This document shows, in pieces, positions 38,776 through 52,400 of a stretch of 64,000 nt of DNA (the stretch's first letter is position 1; every line of letters begins with the position of its first letter). The notes beneath the pieces were generated by a model. That model had not been told where the DNA came from and did not search any database. It was given only the letters and a program-made list of their open reading frames with translations. Both the position numbers and the translations under genes were made by a program. Source of the DNA: Clavelina lepadiformis (taxonomy: Eukaryota; Chordata; Ascidiacea; Aplousobranchia; Clavelinidae); contig NC_135247.1 of NCBI RefSeq assembly GCF_947623445.1, positions 14,200,501-14,264,500 on the forward strand, read 5' to 3'.

Positions 38776-41700
38776 TCATTCCATAGGCTGCTTTATAGGA
38801 ATTGCTGCATTTATTCTGTGCATGGGTGACCCAACTGGGGTGTTTACCTGTACCATATTTGGCACAGGCTGCAAAGGGTTCGGGTAATATGTTACGCCAC
38901 CCACTTCTTGCCCCATCAGCTCGACAGTAGGAGGAAAGGGTAATTGCATGGAAGGGGGTAATCCTGGAGGTTCTGCCAATGTATTCCTGAAACGAGTCAA
39001 ATAAATTTACTGTCACATATGAATTTACGAATTATGTGTGTTCAGTTATTACTGTAGATACATTCTACATTCATTGCTGTACTGTTACCTTTGCATAAAG
39101 TTGGCAGGGGGGAAGTTGTGTGGTAGTGGAGGAGGGAAAACTAAGGAACCAACATTACCTAAATCTATGAACACAACATAAAGTCAGGACTAAATACAGC
39201 AAAAATGCTGGATAATTACTATGGTCATTTATTTCTTAAACAGCCATCACCTCATCATACTTCGCAAAAATAAAAACTTTTGACTTTGCACACTACATGT
39301 AGTGAATAATTTTTTCTAGTTATTAATAAAATTTTTACTAGCTATAATCTTCCAGTAAGTACAAAAGACATTTTCAAAATAACTACTACCTTGGTTGTAC
39401 TGAGATATAGGAGGCAATTGTGGAGGACTCGTTACTTTCTGTTCTTCATTTAAAAGGACATTGGATAGACCAACCTAACGATAACAAAAACACATTAAGA
39501 TGTCTATGTTTTTTGATTTTGTTAGCAAGGTTGTGGTAAGAAACGATTAATATTTACATTACATTAAGAAATACAACTGCAATCCTGAAAAGGGAAGTAA
39601 TGTAACGCACACCTGATCATTTGTTGGGATGGGTGCGCCAAGTGGTGGTTGCTGTGGCATCAGATGAGGAGGAGGGTGTTGATTAAGAAGAGACTGAGAG
39701 ATTATTGCTTGCTGATAAGCCAAGGTGGCTGGAAATTCAATTTATATGCTAAAGGTTTCTGATATGATAATGGGAAATCCTGCGATATTCCTATTGTCGT
39801 ACAACTAAGAATGTCACTCATCTTATGCTCATGTTTTACACTACATACATGTACAATCGTACAGCACATCAATAAATACAGTAGGGAAAAGATCATCATA
39901 CCTTCATACCACTGCATATTTGGCACGGTCACATTTTCATTTGCAGCAGATGCACCAAGCTTTGAAGTAGTCAAAGCATCATTAACCGTCAAATCTAAAC
40001 ATTTGTTACATTTACTTATTAATATTTTGAAAAATAGCTGTGGTTAAGTGGTAGCAATTACAGTGCATCATACCAGGAGCTACAGCCGGCTCAGAGACAC
40101 TAGAAATTTTTCCGTAGTTTGCTTTGTTTTCGGGAAGAGGAGAGACATTGGGCGTTCCAGAAGATGCCATGTTGGAAATATTTGCAGCTGGGCCTTGTAT
40201 CCCAGATTTAGTTTGCTGGGGCTTCATTTGAACAGTATTTTCTGTAAAATATTATGATGAAGTTGAACCCATGAAACTAATTATTTAAAATGCATTAATT
40301 TTAAAAACTATTCAAAGTTACCTAATGACGGCTTAGCCCATTCCAGTGGTATCCGTGGAATATCTACTGGGGAGTCAGCAGGACGTTGCCTTAATGAGGA
40401 ATACCGTCTTGGGTTAGCACCCTGAAAAAAAACTCACCAGTAATGGCTCAGTAAAGATCTTAAGTTAAACAACATAAGCCACTAGCTTCTATTAATAAAA
40501 TGCCACCAGCATTCGGCAAATAAAAAAGGGCTATTGACAACAAGTATGCAATTAATTTACCTCTTTAGACCCAGTAAGAGTAAGTGAACGCATTCCATCA
40601 GACAGTTTGCCTTCAAATCTATTGCCATGTCTATAAAGAAGATGCTTGGATTTGTTATGACAAGTAATTTTCAGATTAACCAATTTTGCACGAAATCATT
40701 TTTCAATTTCTACCAATTACCTTTGATTAGAATAGCCCTTTTCCCTCCTCTTTGTTGGTGGTTTTCTTGAATTTTCTCTGCTGTTAATTACATCCAGGAC
40801 ATTGTTCATATCAGAGTGTGCCTGGCTGTTTTGACTTTTCTCTTTTGCCGCCTGTGAATTAACCAAAATGTGATATAAGGTTTTTATGTGTTTACTATCC
40901 TTTAAATGAAGAAAAGAGGTACATCCTTACAGCTTGATCCGTAAAAGGAGTCTTCCTACTCTTTTCATCTTCCTCCTGTCTTGTAGCTATAGGATCATAT
41001 TTGTGATTATCATCTGATAAAACAAAATGTTGCTCACTGTTAAAAACCAAAAAACACAGTTTTCTTATTCACGGAATTAACAGGTTTAAACTGTTTCATT
41101 AGATAAATACCTGTATTACTTGGTCGCTGATGATTTCGTCGTGCATGGAAATTTTGTGATCGAATTGTTCTATCACTGCTAGTACTCTGTGATTGAGCTT
41201 TAGATCTTGGTTTTCTTGGAACATTCTCCTAAAATGAGACCATACACTTACAAAGATTCGATGAAATAAATTTAACAGGAAGCGGAAGTTGTAGGTAAAA
41301 CATCACAAGACTATCTACAGCTGAATGTACCAAAAGCTATTGAAATATGATATAATAAACAAAACTTTAATCAAAGTTTTATCAAAATACCAAATTTTGA
41401 TACAAGCCAAAATAACAAAATATCAAATTTTAAGCAGAACGCACATCATTCAATGTAGGCCATTCTTGATCTTGGGGCCTTTCCCTCACATGGGAATATG
41501 CTGGTCTGTTGCTTCTATGAGGATGATCTCTCCTCGGAGCTCCTCTTCTTCGATTTTGCTGTCTAATTTTAAAAATTAAATTGAATAATAGTTTTAACCA
41601 AAATTCTTAACTAAGTACCGGAGCATGAAATTTACCATAAAGCACAGCTTAACCCTGTTAGCACACATTACACAAAAATGTTTAATTTTACAAGTTAATA

Positions 41701-43053
41701 CATTAATTTTATTGACATCACATGCAAAACTGACACCAAAACAAGTTACCCTCTGTAGCCTCCTTTTGACCAGGGAGCTCCATACTCATGAGCACGTATG
41801 TCAAAACCATATTCGTTGATCAGCTCTTCTGTACACTTTGAAGTTTGTTCCTCTTCATTGTATTTGTCATGCAGCCACCTTCCTGTATCTGGCTGGAATC
41901 GTGCATTACGACCGGATTGTCTGCATAAAACAAACTCTTTTGTGTTATGTCTATTTAGTAGATCAGCCTTATGTTAGAAACAATTTACTAATTAGTAAGT
42001 TTATCAAAGTTATTAAGTTAGCATTAAAAGTCAAAGAATTTAATCGAAACAAATAACCAACAAAACAACCTACCGTTGCCTTTCATTTTCTGATCTCATG
42101 TCATGCTGGTAAAAGTTTCCTTTTGTTGGGATGAAATAGGGCGAGTCCTCATCCTCTATCGGGTCATCTGATATCTTCAAAACTTTATTATTAGACTTAG
42201 ATTTTGCTTCCTGGTCATTGTCTGACTGTCCAAACACAGAAAAATGACTAAAGTTCTAAACTTGTTTCGACCATACTAAATAATATATATTTATGATATC
42301 AGTTAATTACTTATCATATCATAACTATATTTTTAGGCAGTAAATATTAACTACCGTCATGTTTCCCGCCTTCGCTATTTCTTTTAAAACTTATTGTAAG
42401 TAAATTTTCTGCCGACTTTACCTACACCAGCAGTGCAACTACTTTAGATTTAGTGTATTTACTTTTCCATCTCCACTTTCCCGCTTGGTATCCCATTTGT
42501 TTTCAGACTGATCTGCCTCTTCCAGCTTATCTTGTACATCATGGTCTTCCAAGGAATGAACAGACTCTTCCTTACCTCCTGAAGTGGGTTCTTCCTCTGC
42601 CGTTGAGGAGTATTCCTCACGCTGTCAGAAAAACATTTATATATTGTTATGCTTACCACATTTCATTTGCAGCAATGTAAGTGGTTTCACCACAAAAATA
42701 CAGCAACATTACAACATAAGTGATGCCTAATGCCACGTACATTCTCTGATTCATATTCGTCGTCAGTAGATTCATACTCTGACAAATCGATATAGCTTTT
42801 TTGGCTTCCATTCTCCTGTGAAACAGAATGAAGATGATAATAGCATAATAAAGTAAATTCTTGAAAAATAGCAAAAATATATATGATAAAGCTTGGACTT
42901 AATGGTTTGCAGTTGTGGTTATAACATAATTAAAACTAAAAGCTTAAAACTAACAGATTCTGATAGAGCGAGACCCTCGGGATGCTGAGATTCTCCTTCT
43001 GACAGAACTTCTTGACTTGCATTTGGTTGCCTGCGCCTTCGCCTGTCGGCCAT
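38776..43053 (-). CDS. CASC3: CASC3 / Barentsz / MLN51 orthologue (17 coding exons, 672 aa)
   Basis: Exons, 5' to 3': 42955-43053, 42741-42815, 42463-42621, 42074-42225, 41750-41920, 41445-41562, 41111-41228, 40931-41013, 40721-40851, 40561-40630, 40322-40421, 40074-40241, 39902-39994, 39613-39728, 39390-39474, 39089-39158, 38776-38986. Phases agree throughout; 2,019 nt, 672 aa (human about 703). CASC3 is a component of the exon junction complex and binds eIF4A3 and RNA through the SELOR region. That region lies at residues about 138-207 here: YFIPTKGNFYQHD, then GRWLHDKY and EELINEYGFDIR. The N-terminus is acidic (LSEYESTDDEYESE), as in the family. Downstream, RRYSSLRQRP and the C-terminal GGVTYY with a Pro-rich tail also match. 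The protein is probably disordered outside SELOR. The 41445-41562 junctions are the least certain. Confidence 0.93.
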
Positions 43054-45259
43054 ACTGGATAACTTAAAGTTGCTAATAGATATTATACACACTATGTTAC
43101 CTTAACATATCCATGGCTGAAAATTTTTCAGAGGTTTAAAAATAATGAGCTAGTTACACTTAAACAGAAGTGATTGTTTTAGCATAGTCATGTACTCTCC
43201 AATTCACGAACAGCCAAAATATAAATATTCCGAATAATAAAAACAGCATGGTCTACAATACATTCATAAACACTTCTAAATCCTTTGCATTTTTAAAATG
43301 AAATTTGTTTTAATGAACATTCCATGCAAATAGAGTAAAGGGCATTGTATACTAACAAAAAAACAACAGCATGGATACACTATTGAACCAAAAAGCTGCG
43401 CAACAATTCTTTTGCTATGTGATTATAGAATTAGGTCCCACCACCTTCTATCCATTATGATATCATTAAGCAAGCTTGGTTTACTGGGAACTACCAGTGG
43501 AACTACCACTATGAATGACTAAACAGGCATAAAATAGCACATATTACGTATAATGTTTGAAGCCATGTATTGTTTGTGTTATTACAATAGGCTAACAACT
43601 GTTCGTCAAACGAGAAGGGTAAATAAAAAATAAGGGTAAGTAAGACCAGAAACCTATTGAAATTTCGCAATTACTAAACGTAACTATAATTGATCGCAAA
43701 AATGAAAGCGTTTCTAACACAGTAATGCAGATCCAATTCCAACTGTGAACTCGTGTTTTAGTATTAACTGAAGCAATTATTCGAGAAAGTGGATATTTAT
43801 AAGATCAACTCCTGATGTGTTGGTAGTTAATGAATATGAACAAACAAGACCCATTGAACACCATGTTGTCATTGAAATAAAACTTTGAAATTGTGTTTGA
43901 AGAAATATATAACTAATCGATATAAAATCTTGCTTTTATGTTCACAACTAAGCGTTGTCAGTAACTGCATTTACTCGATGGTGAACACTTGCATAGTACT
44001 GTATTGGTAAATTTGAAAAAGTTTGCGTGTTGTCTTGCGTTGAGGTATGTTGTTAAAAATATTTGTTTTTTATTTTAATCATAAACTTATTTATTTAAGT
44101 TTTTATTAATGGCAATGTCTATTTCATCGGCTGCTGGTTACCGAATTTTGAAAAAGCTACTTCGCTAAACGGTTTGCCGGTTACGCAATTGGTATTTTCT
44201 TACTTTGGTAATGGCGGCTGGTGAATTAGACACTTATTTTACCGGCCACCGTTTACCCAAGTAGGAAATTACAAATATGGTAATGCCAAGTACGTTAGCC
44301 AGTGAATTGAAAGGTATGCTAATTTTCAACTTAAAACAACGAAATGATTTTTTCAAAGAGTAAATTTACCTAAAACTAATCCCCTCTGACCCAAACTCTC
44401 ACTTCTCATGATTAACTACTAAGCTAGGCTGCGAATTGCAATAAACACTATTTTTCAAATTAAAATCACATTTTTTCCAAAATCTAAATTAATTTAAAAC
44501 TAATCCCCTCTGACCCAAACTCTCACCTCTCATAAGTTTGGACAAAAAAGTCAAACAACAGTAAGTTTCAAACCCGAGACCACCAGCATACGAGCCCAAT
44601 CATTGGACTGCAGTGTATGGACATTTTAAGCAAGATCTTGGGTGCGCCAAACAATGAAAAATGGAAGTGTGGTGCGCAAAAATGCTTGACACAATGGAAG
44701 TACGCATTTAGGTTCGCAATTACACAGTTTAAATTATTATTTAATTTTTATCAATTGCAAATTGAGTGCACAGTCAATCAATTCATTAAGTGCATGTAAA
44801 ATAACGCAGCTTAAGTGCGGTACTGAAGCTCATCAAAAACAGTACGGAGTGCACCTATGCCAAACTCTGCAGTCTGGTTAACAGTTTTTGCTGAGATCTC
44901 GTGTGTACAGAAGCAATATTCCAATGTGCACTGCAACTCGTGGCCTAAGGCTTCCCGGCGTTTGTACAGGCAAGGTACATATAGGACCTACGTCCTATAG
45001 GATGAAAATCGGGAAAAAAATTATTGTTTCCCGAGTTTTTTAAAACATATCGGTTTTAAACACTAATTTTGCAGTATAAATCGGAGCAAAAGTTAATGTA
45101 TCTTTTTTTTTTTGGAGACACCATTTTCATCCAATTGATTTGGCCTAGCAAAAAAAGTTGATTTATAGAAGAGCTCGTCTGGTTAAATTGTGCAAACTGT
45201 GTGATCTTCTAATCTAAAAAAGAGCTCGTCTAAATTATTACAGAATAATTTCTTTCAAC
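43054..45259. other. Region upstream of CASC3, repeat-bearing
   Basis: No gene is supported. The string AAACTAATCCCCTCTGACCC followed by AAACTCTCAC occurs twice in direct orientation at about 44373 and 44495. On the minus strand at about 44557-44610, a GGTCTCGGGTTTGAAAC word resembles the T-arm/B-box of a decayed tRNA-derived sequence. Confidence 0.35.
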
Positions 45260-45584
45260 ATGACTACGTCAAAGAAGCGAAAAGTGTTCAAAGCAGATCG
45301 GACAGCTAAATATTTTTATTTTGGTGTTGTTTAGCTCCACATATATTTGTGAACAGACGTTCAGTCTGATGAACATCAACAAAACACCAAATTTTGCTGT
45401 TTCGGCAAAAAAGGTTGCCTAAAAATATCATTCATGCTAGAATTCAATCCAATTTTCGTGCAAGTTTTGTTGCTTTTAAATGTAAATTATTGTACAAAAA
45501 TTAGGTCATAAAACTAGTGTAAACACTCTTTGTCCACTATATATTCGCATGGCCCCTGAGTCAAAAAATTTTGCCCACCCCTGG
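45260..45584 (+). mobile_element. hAT DNA transposon, internally deleted derivative
   Basis: An ATG at 45260 opens MTTSKKRKVFKADRTAKYFY, like the start of the GTF2IRD2/ZBED-type hAT transposases. Only about 20 bp further the sequence reads STYICEQTFSLMNINKT, the conserved C-terminal end of the same transposases. The middle of the protein, including the catalytic core, is absent. The 3' end TTTTGCCCACCCCTG matches hAT termini; no matching 5' terminus was found, so the left end is also lost. It could at most have been a passive element. Confidence 0.65.
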
Positions 45585-45591
45585 TACAGTA

Positions 45592-45680
45592 CGCAAGTGC
45601 CCAACCAGATGACGTCACAATTTGAATAGCTGAGGTCTAGCACATACAAAGGCATCCCGTGGTTGTACACTTGCATACTA
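45592..45680. repeat. Dispersed repeat, related to 53078-53166
   Basis: Shared words in the same orientation include ATGACRTCAYAATTTGARTAG, GGTC and TGTRCACTT. The family is unknown. The copy follows directly after the hAT remnant. Confidence 0.55.
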
Positions 45681-48229
45681 GACCCATAGTATATATCTAA
45701 AACATTAGGCTAGTACAAATACAGTTACAGCACGCAATTCATTAAACTGCACATCCTATATTGGAAAGCTTATATGATAGCCTAGCTGCTAGCAGGAACC
45801 GGTAGGCTATATGCTGGTATAGTACGATCTGACTCTAACGGTATGCTACAGCTAGTATTGTTTTATTTTTCACTATTAACTGTGCGAAAACTACGATGCT
45901 AACCATTACAGTTATAGCACAACAAAGAACACGGAAATTTCATGCAAATTAGGCTGAGTAATCCTATAGGCATATCTGTAGGCTGATCACGCGATTCTCT
46001 TGAGCAAAGAACCGAAGTGAAGTGAAGTAAAGTTTTACTATATTGGCGCCAATTGGAGTGACATCTGTAATCTACTGCGTGAACTGTAACAGTTTCTCCA
46101 ATTTATAATTAAAAATCCATCTTTGTTTTATTTCATTTAGAAAGCAAATTCAAAATATTAAGCACAGGGAAAATAAAAAAACCGTAAGTTTTTTTTTTCA
46201 GTTTATATTTAATTTTCATTTGAAGTTCATTCGGGTTATGCTACCTATTAAATTATTAGGTCATGAAAAAAAAAGCAAATGACGTTGATTTGAAGCAGTT
46301 TGTTCCAATTTTTTTTTAATTCTAGCCTACCTGCTTATTCTTTTGTTTAAAGAGGTATTGGTATTGAGTATGCCAAACGTGGCGTCTCACCATCTTAAAG
46401 CGCCACGTACAAACAAATTCAGCGTTTTTAGAAAATTTAGTGTTTCTGCAATTGCAACAGTGCAGAACACGTACCACCGTCATTCTGGCAGAATCCTAGC
46501 AGAATCATAGCTTCCAAAATGACAGCAGGGTTTCCGTTCATTTTTTTATAAACTATGTACAGTAGACTAAATAATTATTCTTAAGCGCTAATGGTAAACT
46601 GCCTAATGGTTTTAATGTGGTATGCCTAGTCGTGACTTGTCTGTTTTTAACATCGCATGTAAGTATTTTTGTTTACGGTATTTCGATGTCAGCAGTCAAA
46701 CGTTATTATTAATATTAATGAGAAAATTCTTTGATTTAGCATTATGAATTGCATGGCCTAGGTAAAAGGTAAAATTGGTGAATGCTGATGGGCTAAAATG
46801 TCAGGTTCTTCTGACATTTTAGGCTTATTAGGTTGATGCAATGCAGAAGTCTGGAAGTGAAGCTTCTTTGTAGACCATAGACCATAGTCCATAGCCCATT
46901 AGCTATAGCTTAATAACAGGTTGCATGTAGTTGAAAAAACAAAATCGCAATAGGTTGCACTTGCACTGTCTCAATAATCAAGTCAGCAACTGTATGGATA
47001 ACAGTCTACAAACCTAAGTAAAAGCATAGATGTAGTAATTTGACTGATTTCCAAAATAAATGTGCATGTAATTGTATTATATGTACTCAGTAAATGCATT
47101 TACCTGCCCAAGATGTTGAAATAGCCTACTTATCAAGTGTTTTTTGGCTCTGAATTCTTAACATGTTATATAGGCCTATTTAGTGTAAATAGTAAGCATT
47201 TGTCAAATTGCATATATGTTTTAGGGTTGACAAAATACTGAGTTTATGACAGAGAAATGGGAAGTTTTGTTTAAGTACTTCTTGGTGTAAACATCCTTTT
47301 CTCTAGATAAGTTAAAATTGTTTGAAAGTTAATCAATACGGTAAGTATTGCAATTACTGTTTTAAAAGTCAACTCAGCCCTTTAAAACATACAAGAAGAG
47401 GATTTATCATTTTAATGTGGTTAAGCTCCAATATGTCGGTATTGAAGGCATGTTCTATTGTTGTGCAAGTCTCATATGTTTTGTGATTTCATTTGTGCTT
47501 TTACCATATTTAAGTTTTCTCACATTAATTATTATCACTCCAATTATTATCACTGAAATTGAACATACCAATATATCTATTTGTGTAAATCATAATTTGC
47601 TGTTGATGGATTTTCCAACCATGCCCCTGAGGCAGCCCTTTCATGGTCGTTTGGTTTTTTCATCAGGACATTCCCCAATAGGCATATTATACCTCGATAA
47701 TAGGTAATGCTCGTTGAACGAAACCAATGGTTACACTAAGAAGTAGTATTTATAGTGAAGCATAAATACTAAACAGGCACAACAATTATGATACTGTGCA
47801 CTTTAAATACAAACAGACAAAGTGAACATAAAAGAATGTGGAGCCAACCAGATACATCATCATTAGAATAACATCTAAGAATGCACAAACATGGGACTGG
47901 CAGAGGCTACACATGCCATGGAAAAATCTAGTGAACTGACGCTGTGTTACATCGCTGTGCTACATGAAGAAGTACATATAAATTTCTTTATATACAAAGA
48001 CGTCCCAGTGCTCGTATGCACTTATACTATCGTACATTTTGTGAACTGTATGTGATTGTGAACAGCTCTTAATTTCATCAACAGACGTTTTGATTGGGAA
48101 ATTCAACTTCTTGGAAGCACTATTGTAGTCCAAGTGATAGAGGTGTAGAGTGAGGTAAATTATGGCTTCTATTTCTAACACTCATACAAGGTAAACGTTA
48201 CAGCTACACTGATACTTTTCAAAATACTT
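45681..48229. other. Gene-poor stretch with old dispersed repeats
   Basis: No supported gene. 45855-45931 repeats 1871-1945. 46462-46512 (ACCGTCATTCTGGCAGAATCC and AGCAGAATCAT) is the inverse of 52912-52962. An open frame at 47417-47707 has a hydrophobic middle but no recognisable family and is probably chance. Confidence 0.4.
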
Positions 48230-48232
48230 TAT

Positions 48233-48618
48233 TTAAAGGTTGCCCACAGTGATATGGGAAATAAAAGAGTTGTCTACCCATCGCTTCCTCACTTGTTGTA
48301 CACACAGTCTGCTGCGAACAAATTCCAGGAGATTTGATGCAAGGTTGCTACTGAGATATTTCTCCGTGTACTTAACTTCGTAAAGTCGTACACGTAAATC
48401 TTTAATTTTGTCATTGAACACTGTAAAAAGAGATAGTGGCGATAAGCAAACATCTTTGACTTTGCATTTTCTACAGAAAACTGTATAAGGTCAATAAGTG
48501 ATTGAGCAATATTGTCCAGAACGGCCGTCGACAAATCCTTCCAGTGTTTATCAGCCTCACCTTGCCAGTTGTACTGTGGCTGAAATTCCTCCAGCTCATT
48601 TGTTGTGATTATCTCCAT
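48233..48618 (-). CDS. Unrecognised protein-like frames, probably a broken or partial gene
   Basis: An ATG at 48618 starts MEIITTNELEEFQPQYNWQG and continues with Asp/Glu/Lys-rich helical-looking sequence (DKHWKDLSTAVLDNIAQSLI). After about 48425 the protein-like signal moves to another frame (KIKDLRVRLYEVKYTEKY and RSRLCVQQVRKRWVDN) that ends near 48233. A TTTTTACAG acceptor-like string lies at the switch, but I found no GT donor that joins the two frames in phase, so either an unusual intron or a frameshift separates them. Composition is far more protein-like than the surrounding DNA. I do not recognise the family; it lies directly 3' of the protease-like frame on the same strand. Confidence 0.35.
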
Positions 48619-48715
48619 GTCAAGGATACATTTCGGTAGTTTTCGCCATTTAATGATTTATGTATTATGCTGAGACTTGTTTTCTTTCGTGAAAGCAGTT
48701 TTCTTATTGACGTCT

Positions 48716-49147
48716 TTATGATGTTTTGGAATATTGGCTGATTTTTTTCGTAAAAAATATATAGTTACAGCAATCGATCTTGGAAGGAACACCATCAAAT
48801 TCTACTATCCCCACTTCCCCACCATCACACTGGACTACTCTTTCCTCACGCACGATGTAGGTAATATAGTGCCGTTTTTCCTCACCAAACTCAAGGTAAC
48901 AAATCCCTGCCTGAAGTTTATATCTTATTTTTCCTTCTCCACAGGGTATAATTAACTCACGATTGGCAACCACAATCTTTTCTGACAGTGACTTTGAATC
49001 ACGTCTTCTCAATCCGATCACAAGCAGTTGTGACGTGGAAATGAACCTTTCTTGAACATTTACGCTCATTATAGGATTCCCAGGACATGAGGAACATTCT
49101 TTGGAAGTTAAGCATGTGAAATGTTCGGCGATATAGAGAATTAACAT
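48716..49147 (-). CDS. Ubiquitin-specific-protease-like C-terminal domain (143 aa)
   Basis: From an ATG at 49147 the frame runs 143 codons to TAA. The pattern is that of the C-terminal part of a USP-type deubiquitinase: a CSSC pair, then a strand-rich stretch (ISTSQLLVIGLRR, KIVVANRELIIP), IRYKLQAGICYLEFGEEKRHYITYIV around the histidine box (HY..Y), and CDGGEV before a final NYIFFTKK. The catalytic Cys box would lie upstream and is not found. The frame continues upstream past a strong GAG|GTAAGA donor-like site, so an upstream exon may have been lost or lies beyond the adjacent retroelement. Either an old host gene fragment or cargo of a transposon. The assignment rests on spacing and motifs only. 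Confidence 0.4.
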   Translation of the reverse strand: MLILYIAEHFTCLTSKECSSCPGNPIMSVNVQERFISTSQLLVIGLRRRDSKSLSEKIVVANRELIIPCGEGKIRYKLQAGICYLEFGEEKRHYITYIVREERVVQCDGGEVGIVEFDGVPSKIDCCNYIFFTKKISQYSKTS

Positions 49148-49449
49148 CGAGCCGTGTCTTACCTCATTATACAAAGGCAGCAAACGATTTCTGTTGTTTC
49201 TGTTACACTTGTTTTTGCCCTGTATCTGTTGCGTTTCTCCCTTGCGGCCGATTGCGCGTTTCCGTGGTTAATTAAGCACATGTGTCTTTTTATCGATGTG
49301 TGTCTGACAAGTAGTTGCACTGACAGTTTTGTATTGGAGCTCCTGAAATGAGCTGTGTGAACGAAAACTTGACCTAACTGCTTTTAAAATAAAACATGTG
49401 CCTGTAATTCTAAGAGTGAGAACAACAAAACGTAACACTGGCGAGCACG

Positions 49450-52400
49450 GCACGACCTCTTAGAGGCTCAGAAGATTTTATCAAGTTTTACTGAGGTTGA
49501 ATTTTTTTTACTCTCCGCCTCGTTACCAGCGTGGCAATAGTTTTTCGTCTTTTCTCAAACAATTCGAATCCTTCTGCGACAGCGTTAAAGCATCGGATGC
49601 GGTGAAGAAACATGCATTTCTACAAAGCTTGCCGGAAGACATGAGATTCTCAATGACCGATGGTCGTAAAGAACTCTACGAGCTTAGTTATGACGAACTC
49701 ATTCAAAAAGCAAAAGACACGGTTTCAGGACTATCTTCACAAAAGCATGCCATGCAACAACCCGTTCAGCGAACTCAAGGTTTTGACGAATCTGTAAGAA
49801 ACTTTCTTGAATCTATAGCTCAATTGGGAAAAATGGCTTATACAAACGACGAACAGCATGAAATGCGCAGCAGTGTGCTGTACAACCTACTTGTTCGAGG
49901 ACTGAGAGATCGTCAACAAGCCTCTCAAATCTTACGCGATAACTTTAAAAATGCACAACCGGATTTTTACGCCACAGCAAAGAACATTATTGAAAACGCA
50001 GAACGGACGCATCATGAACCACGTATAATGACGTCAGAAGTAGCAGCGGTTACAGGAGATCACCAGGACGTATCCCAATTAAAAAGAACTGTGTCGAAAA
50101 ACTTCAAGACGAAATTTTCCAACTGCGAAAAGAAATGAAGACAGCAAGAAAACCTCGGGAAGAGAGAAGAAGACTTCAGTGTTTTAACTCTGGGGAATAT
50201 GGTCACATTGCTCGACGTTGTAACAGGCAACGTGCAAGAAACTTTCGACGTGCTTCTGACATACATGGAACTCACAGCAATCCACCATGGGAAATCTACC
50301 AGGTTCAAACTATGGATCAGGACTTGCATAGAGAACAAGTTTTCGAACGATGAGTTGTCGGCACTGCACGATGAGTTATGTTTGGACAAATTGGAACTGT
50401 CAGAAGTTGAACGCCAAAAGCTGTTTTCCGTAATCTCTTCCTATCGTGATGTATTTTCGCTGCACCCGTACGATATTGGACAAACAGAACTGGTCGAACA
50501 CTCAATCGAAACTGGAGACTCGCTCCCTATACGCCAGCACCCAAGACGCTTGCCTGAACCCCAAAAGCAAAAGAAGCATCTGGATGGTCAACCGAAAACA
50601 CTATTAAGGCGCAGCAAAAAGATCCAGTGTTGAAAAGACTGTTTCAGTGGATGAGCCAGGAACGCCGACCATCATTCAAAAAAAAAATCGAGAATTCTCT
50701 GGAAGAAGTTTATGCTCAGTTGCTGGTGCCCTCAACAATGAAGAATGATGTGTTGAAGTCTGTTCACGATTTAATTCACGGAGGTGGACATATGGGCGTT
50801 AAAAGGACATTTGCCAGGTTAAAGGAGCGTTTTTTCTGGCCATTTTGCCACAAAGATGTCGAAACATACTGCAAAGAGTGTTGCTTGCGCGATTTAAGAA
50901 AAGTACCAAGGCGGATTGTTCTTGCCCCATTAGTTCCATCAGAGGAAAATCCACCTATGCAGAAAGTTGAAATCGACGTATTAAGCGGTCTACGCGAAAC
51001 AGGAAACGACAACCGTGATATTCTTGTCGTAGGTGACACCTACACAAAATACATGCAGTGTTGGCCAATGAAATTCCAAAATGCCAAAGATACTGCTTAT
51101 TTGCTTTACCACCGTTGGGTGACGATACATTGCGTGCCAGAAACAATTCACTCCGACCAGGGCCGGAATTTTGAAAGCATTTTTTTTCAAGAGCTCTCAC
51201 GGTTAATGGGCTGCAAAAAAACAAGAACCAGCCCGTATCACGCAATGGGAAACGGTGCTGTGGAAAGAAACAATCAGACCATAATTGCGATTTTAAAAAA
51301 TTATGTTGAGGTTGACCCAACTTCTTGGGATGACGCGCTCTTCTTGGTTAATGCTACTTACAATTCAAGTGTTCACGAGGAAACTGGAGTTTATCCTCAT
51401 TACTTGCTCACTGGAAATAATCTTAGGTTGCCTGCAGATCTTGTTAGTAAGGCACCAATTTTTACTCCAAAGTGTGAAGACATCCTTCATCTTCAAGATC
51501 GAATGGAATTGGTTCACCAAACAGTTCAATCAAGGTTGGAACAACGTAGGTTTCAAATGAAGAAGCGTTACGACAGGCCCCTAAGTTGTTAAAAAAAGTT
51601 ATTCCTCCTGCAAACTGTTTGATAGAAAATCGCAAAGAAGGTGTGAGCGAGAATGAAGGGCAAAATTCTTGCTCAACAGATAGGACAAAAACCGCCATCA
51701 CTTTCGTGCATGCTGCAGTCTGGAACCGGAAATAACGGCTACTACAATTATCAGCTGCGACCAGGGGTGTACATAGTGCCGGAAAATATTCAGAACGCAG
51801 TTCAAAATAACAGTTTAGTAACCGATGATGTTTTACATTCTCCAAACCTTCCACAACGCATTAAACGTAGACCTTGTTTTTACCCAGATATTGAAAGGGA
51901 AAATATGATAATAGACGCATCTTTTCACTTCACTCACGCACGTATATGTAGTTATTAATAGCAAATTTTTGTGTTTTTGTGGTTGTGTTTTTATACATGT
52001 TTTTATACTGAGATTATATATTTTTATATTGTTATATTCTTTTGTTTATACTAAGATTTTACATTTTAAGTGTGTCACTACTTGTGGTTTGAGTGTCTAT
52101 TTAAGTGATCGTTCGTTTTTGTGAATTTCGGAACTTTCCGGTCAGGGGGGATCGATTTCAAGGTCACCATCGTGAAGAGGAGGAAATCTTCTTTAAGAAT
52201 CTGCAATAAAAAAGTGACACATCTTCCGACAACACTCAGCAGAATTTACGTGAAACATTTAATAAATACGGTATTCTGTACGTTTTGGGGGTACTATCGC
52301 ATTTCTTAGTACCTGTCGCGTTTTTGTGAATTTCGGAACTTTCCGGTCAGGGGGGATCGATTTCAAGGTCACCATCGTGAAGAGGAGGAAATCTTCTTTA

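Noticed and set aside
44557-44610. Possible tRNA gene on the minus strand
   Set aside because: Only a B-box-like word is present; no acceptor or anticodon stem pairs well.
47417-47707. 96-codon frame with hydrophobic middle
   Set aside because: Looks like chance translation of T-rich DNA; no homology signal and no splice context.
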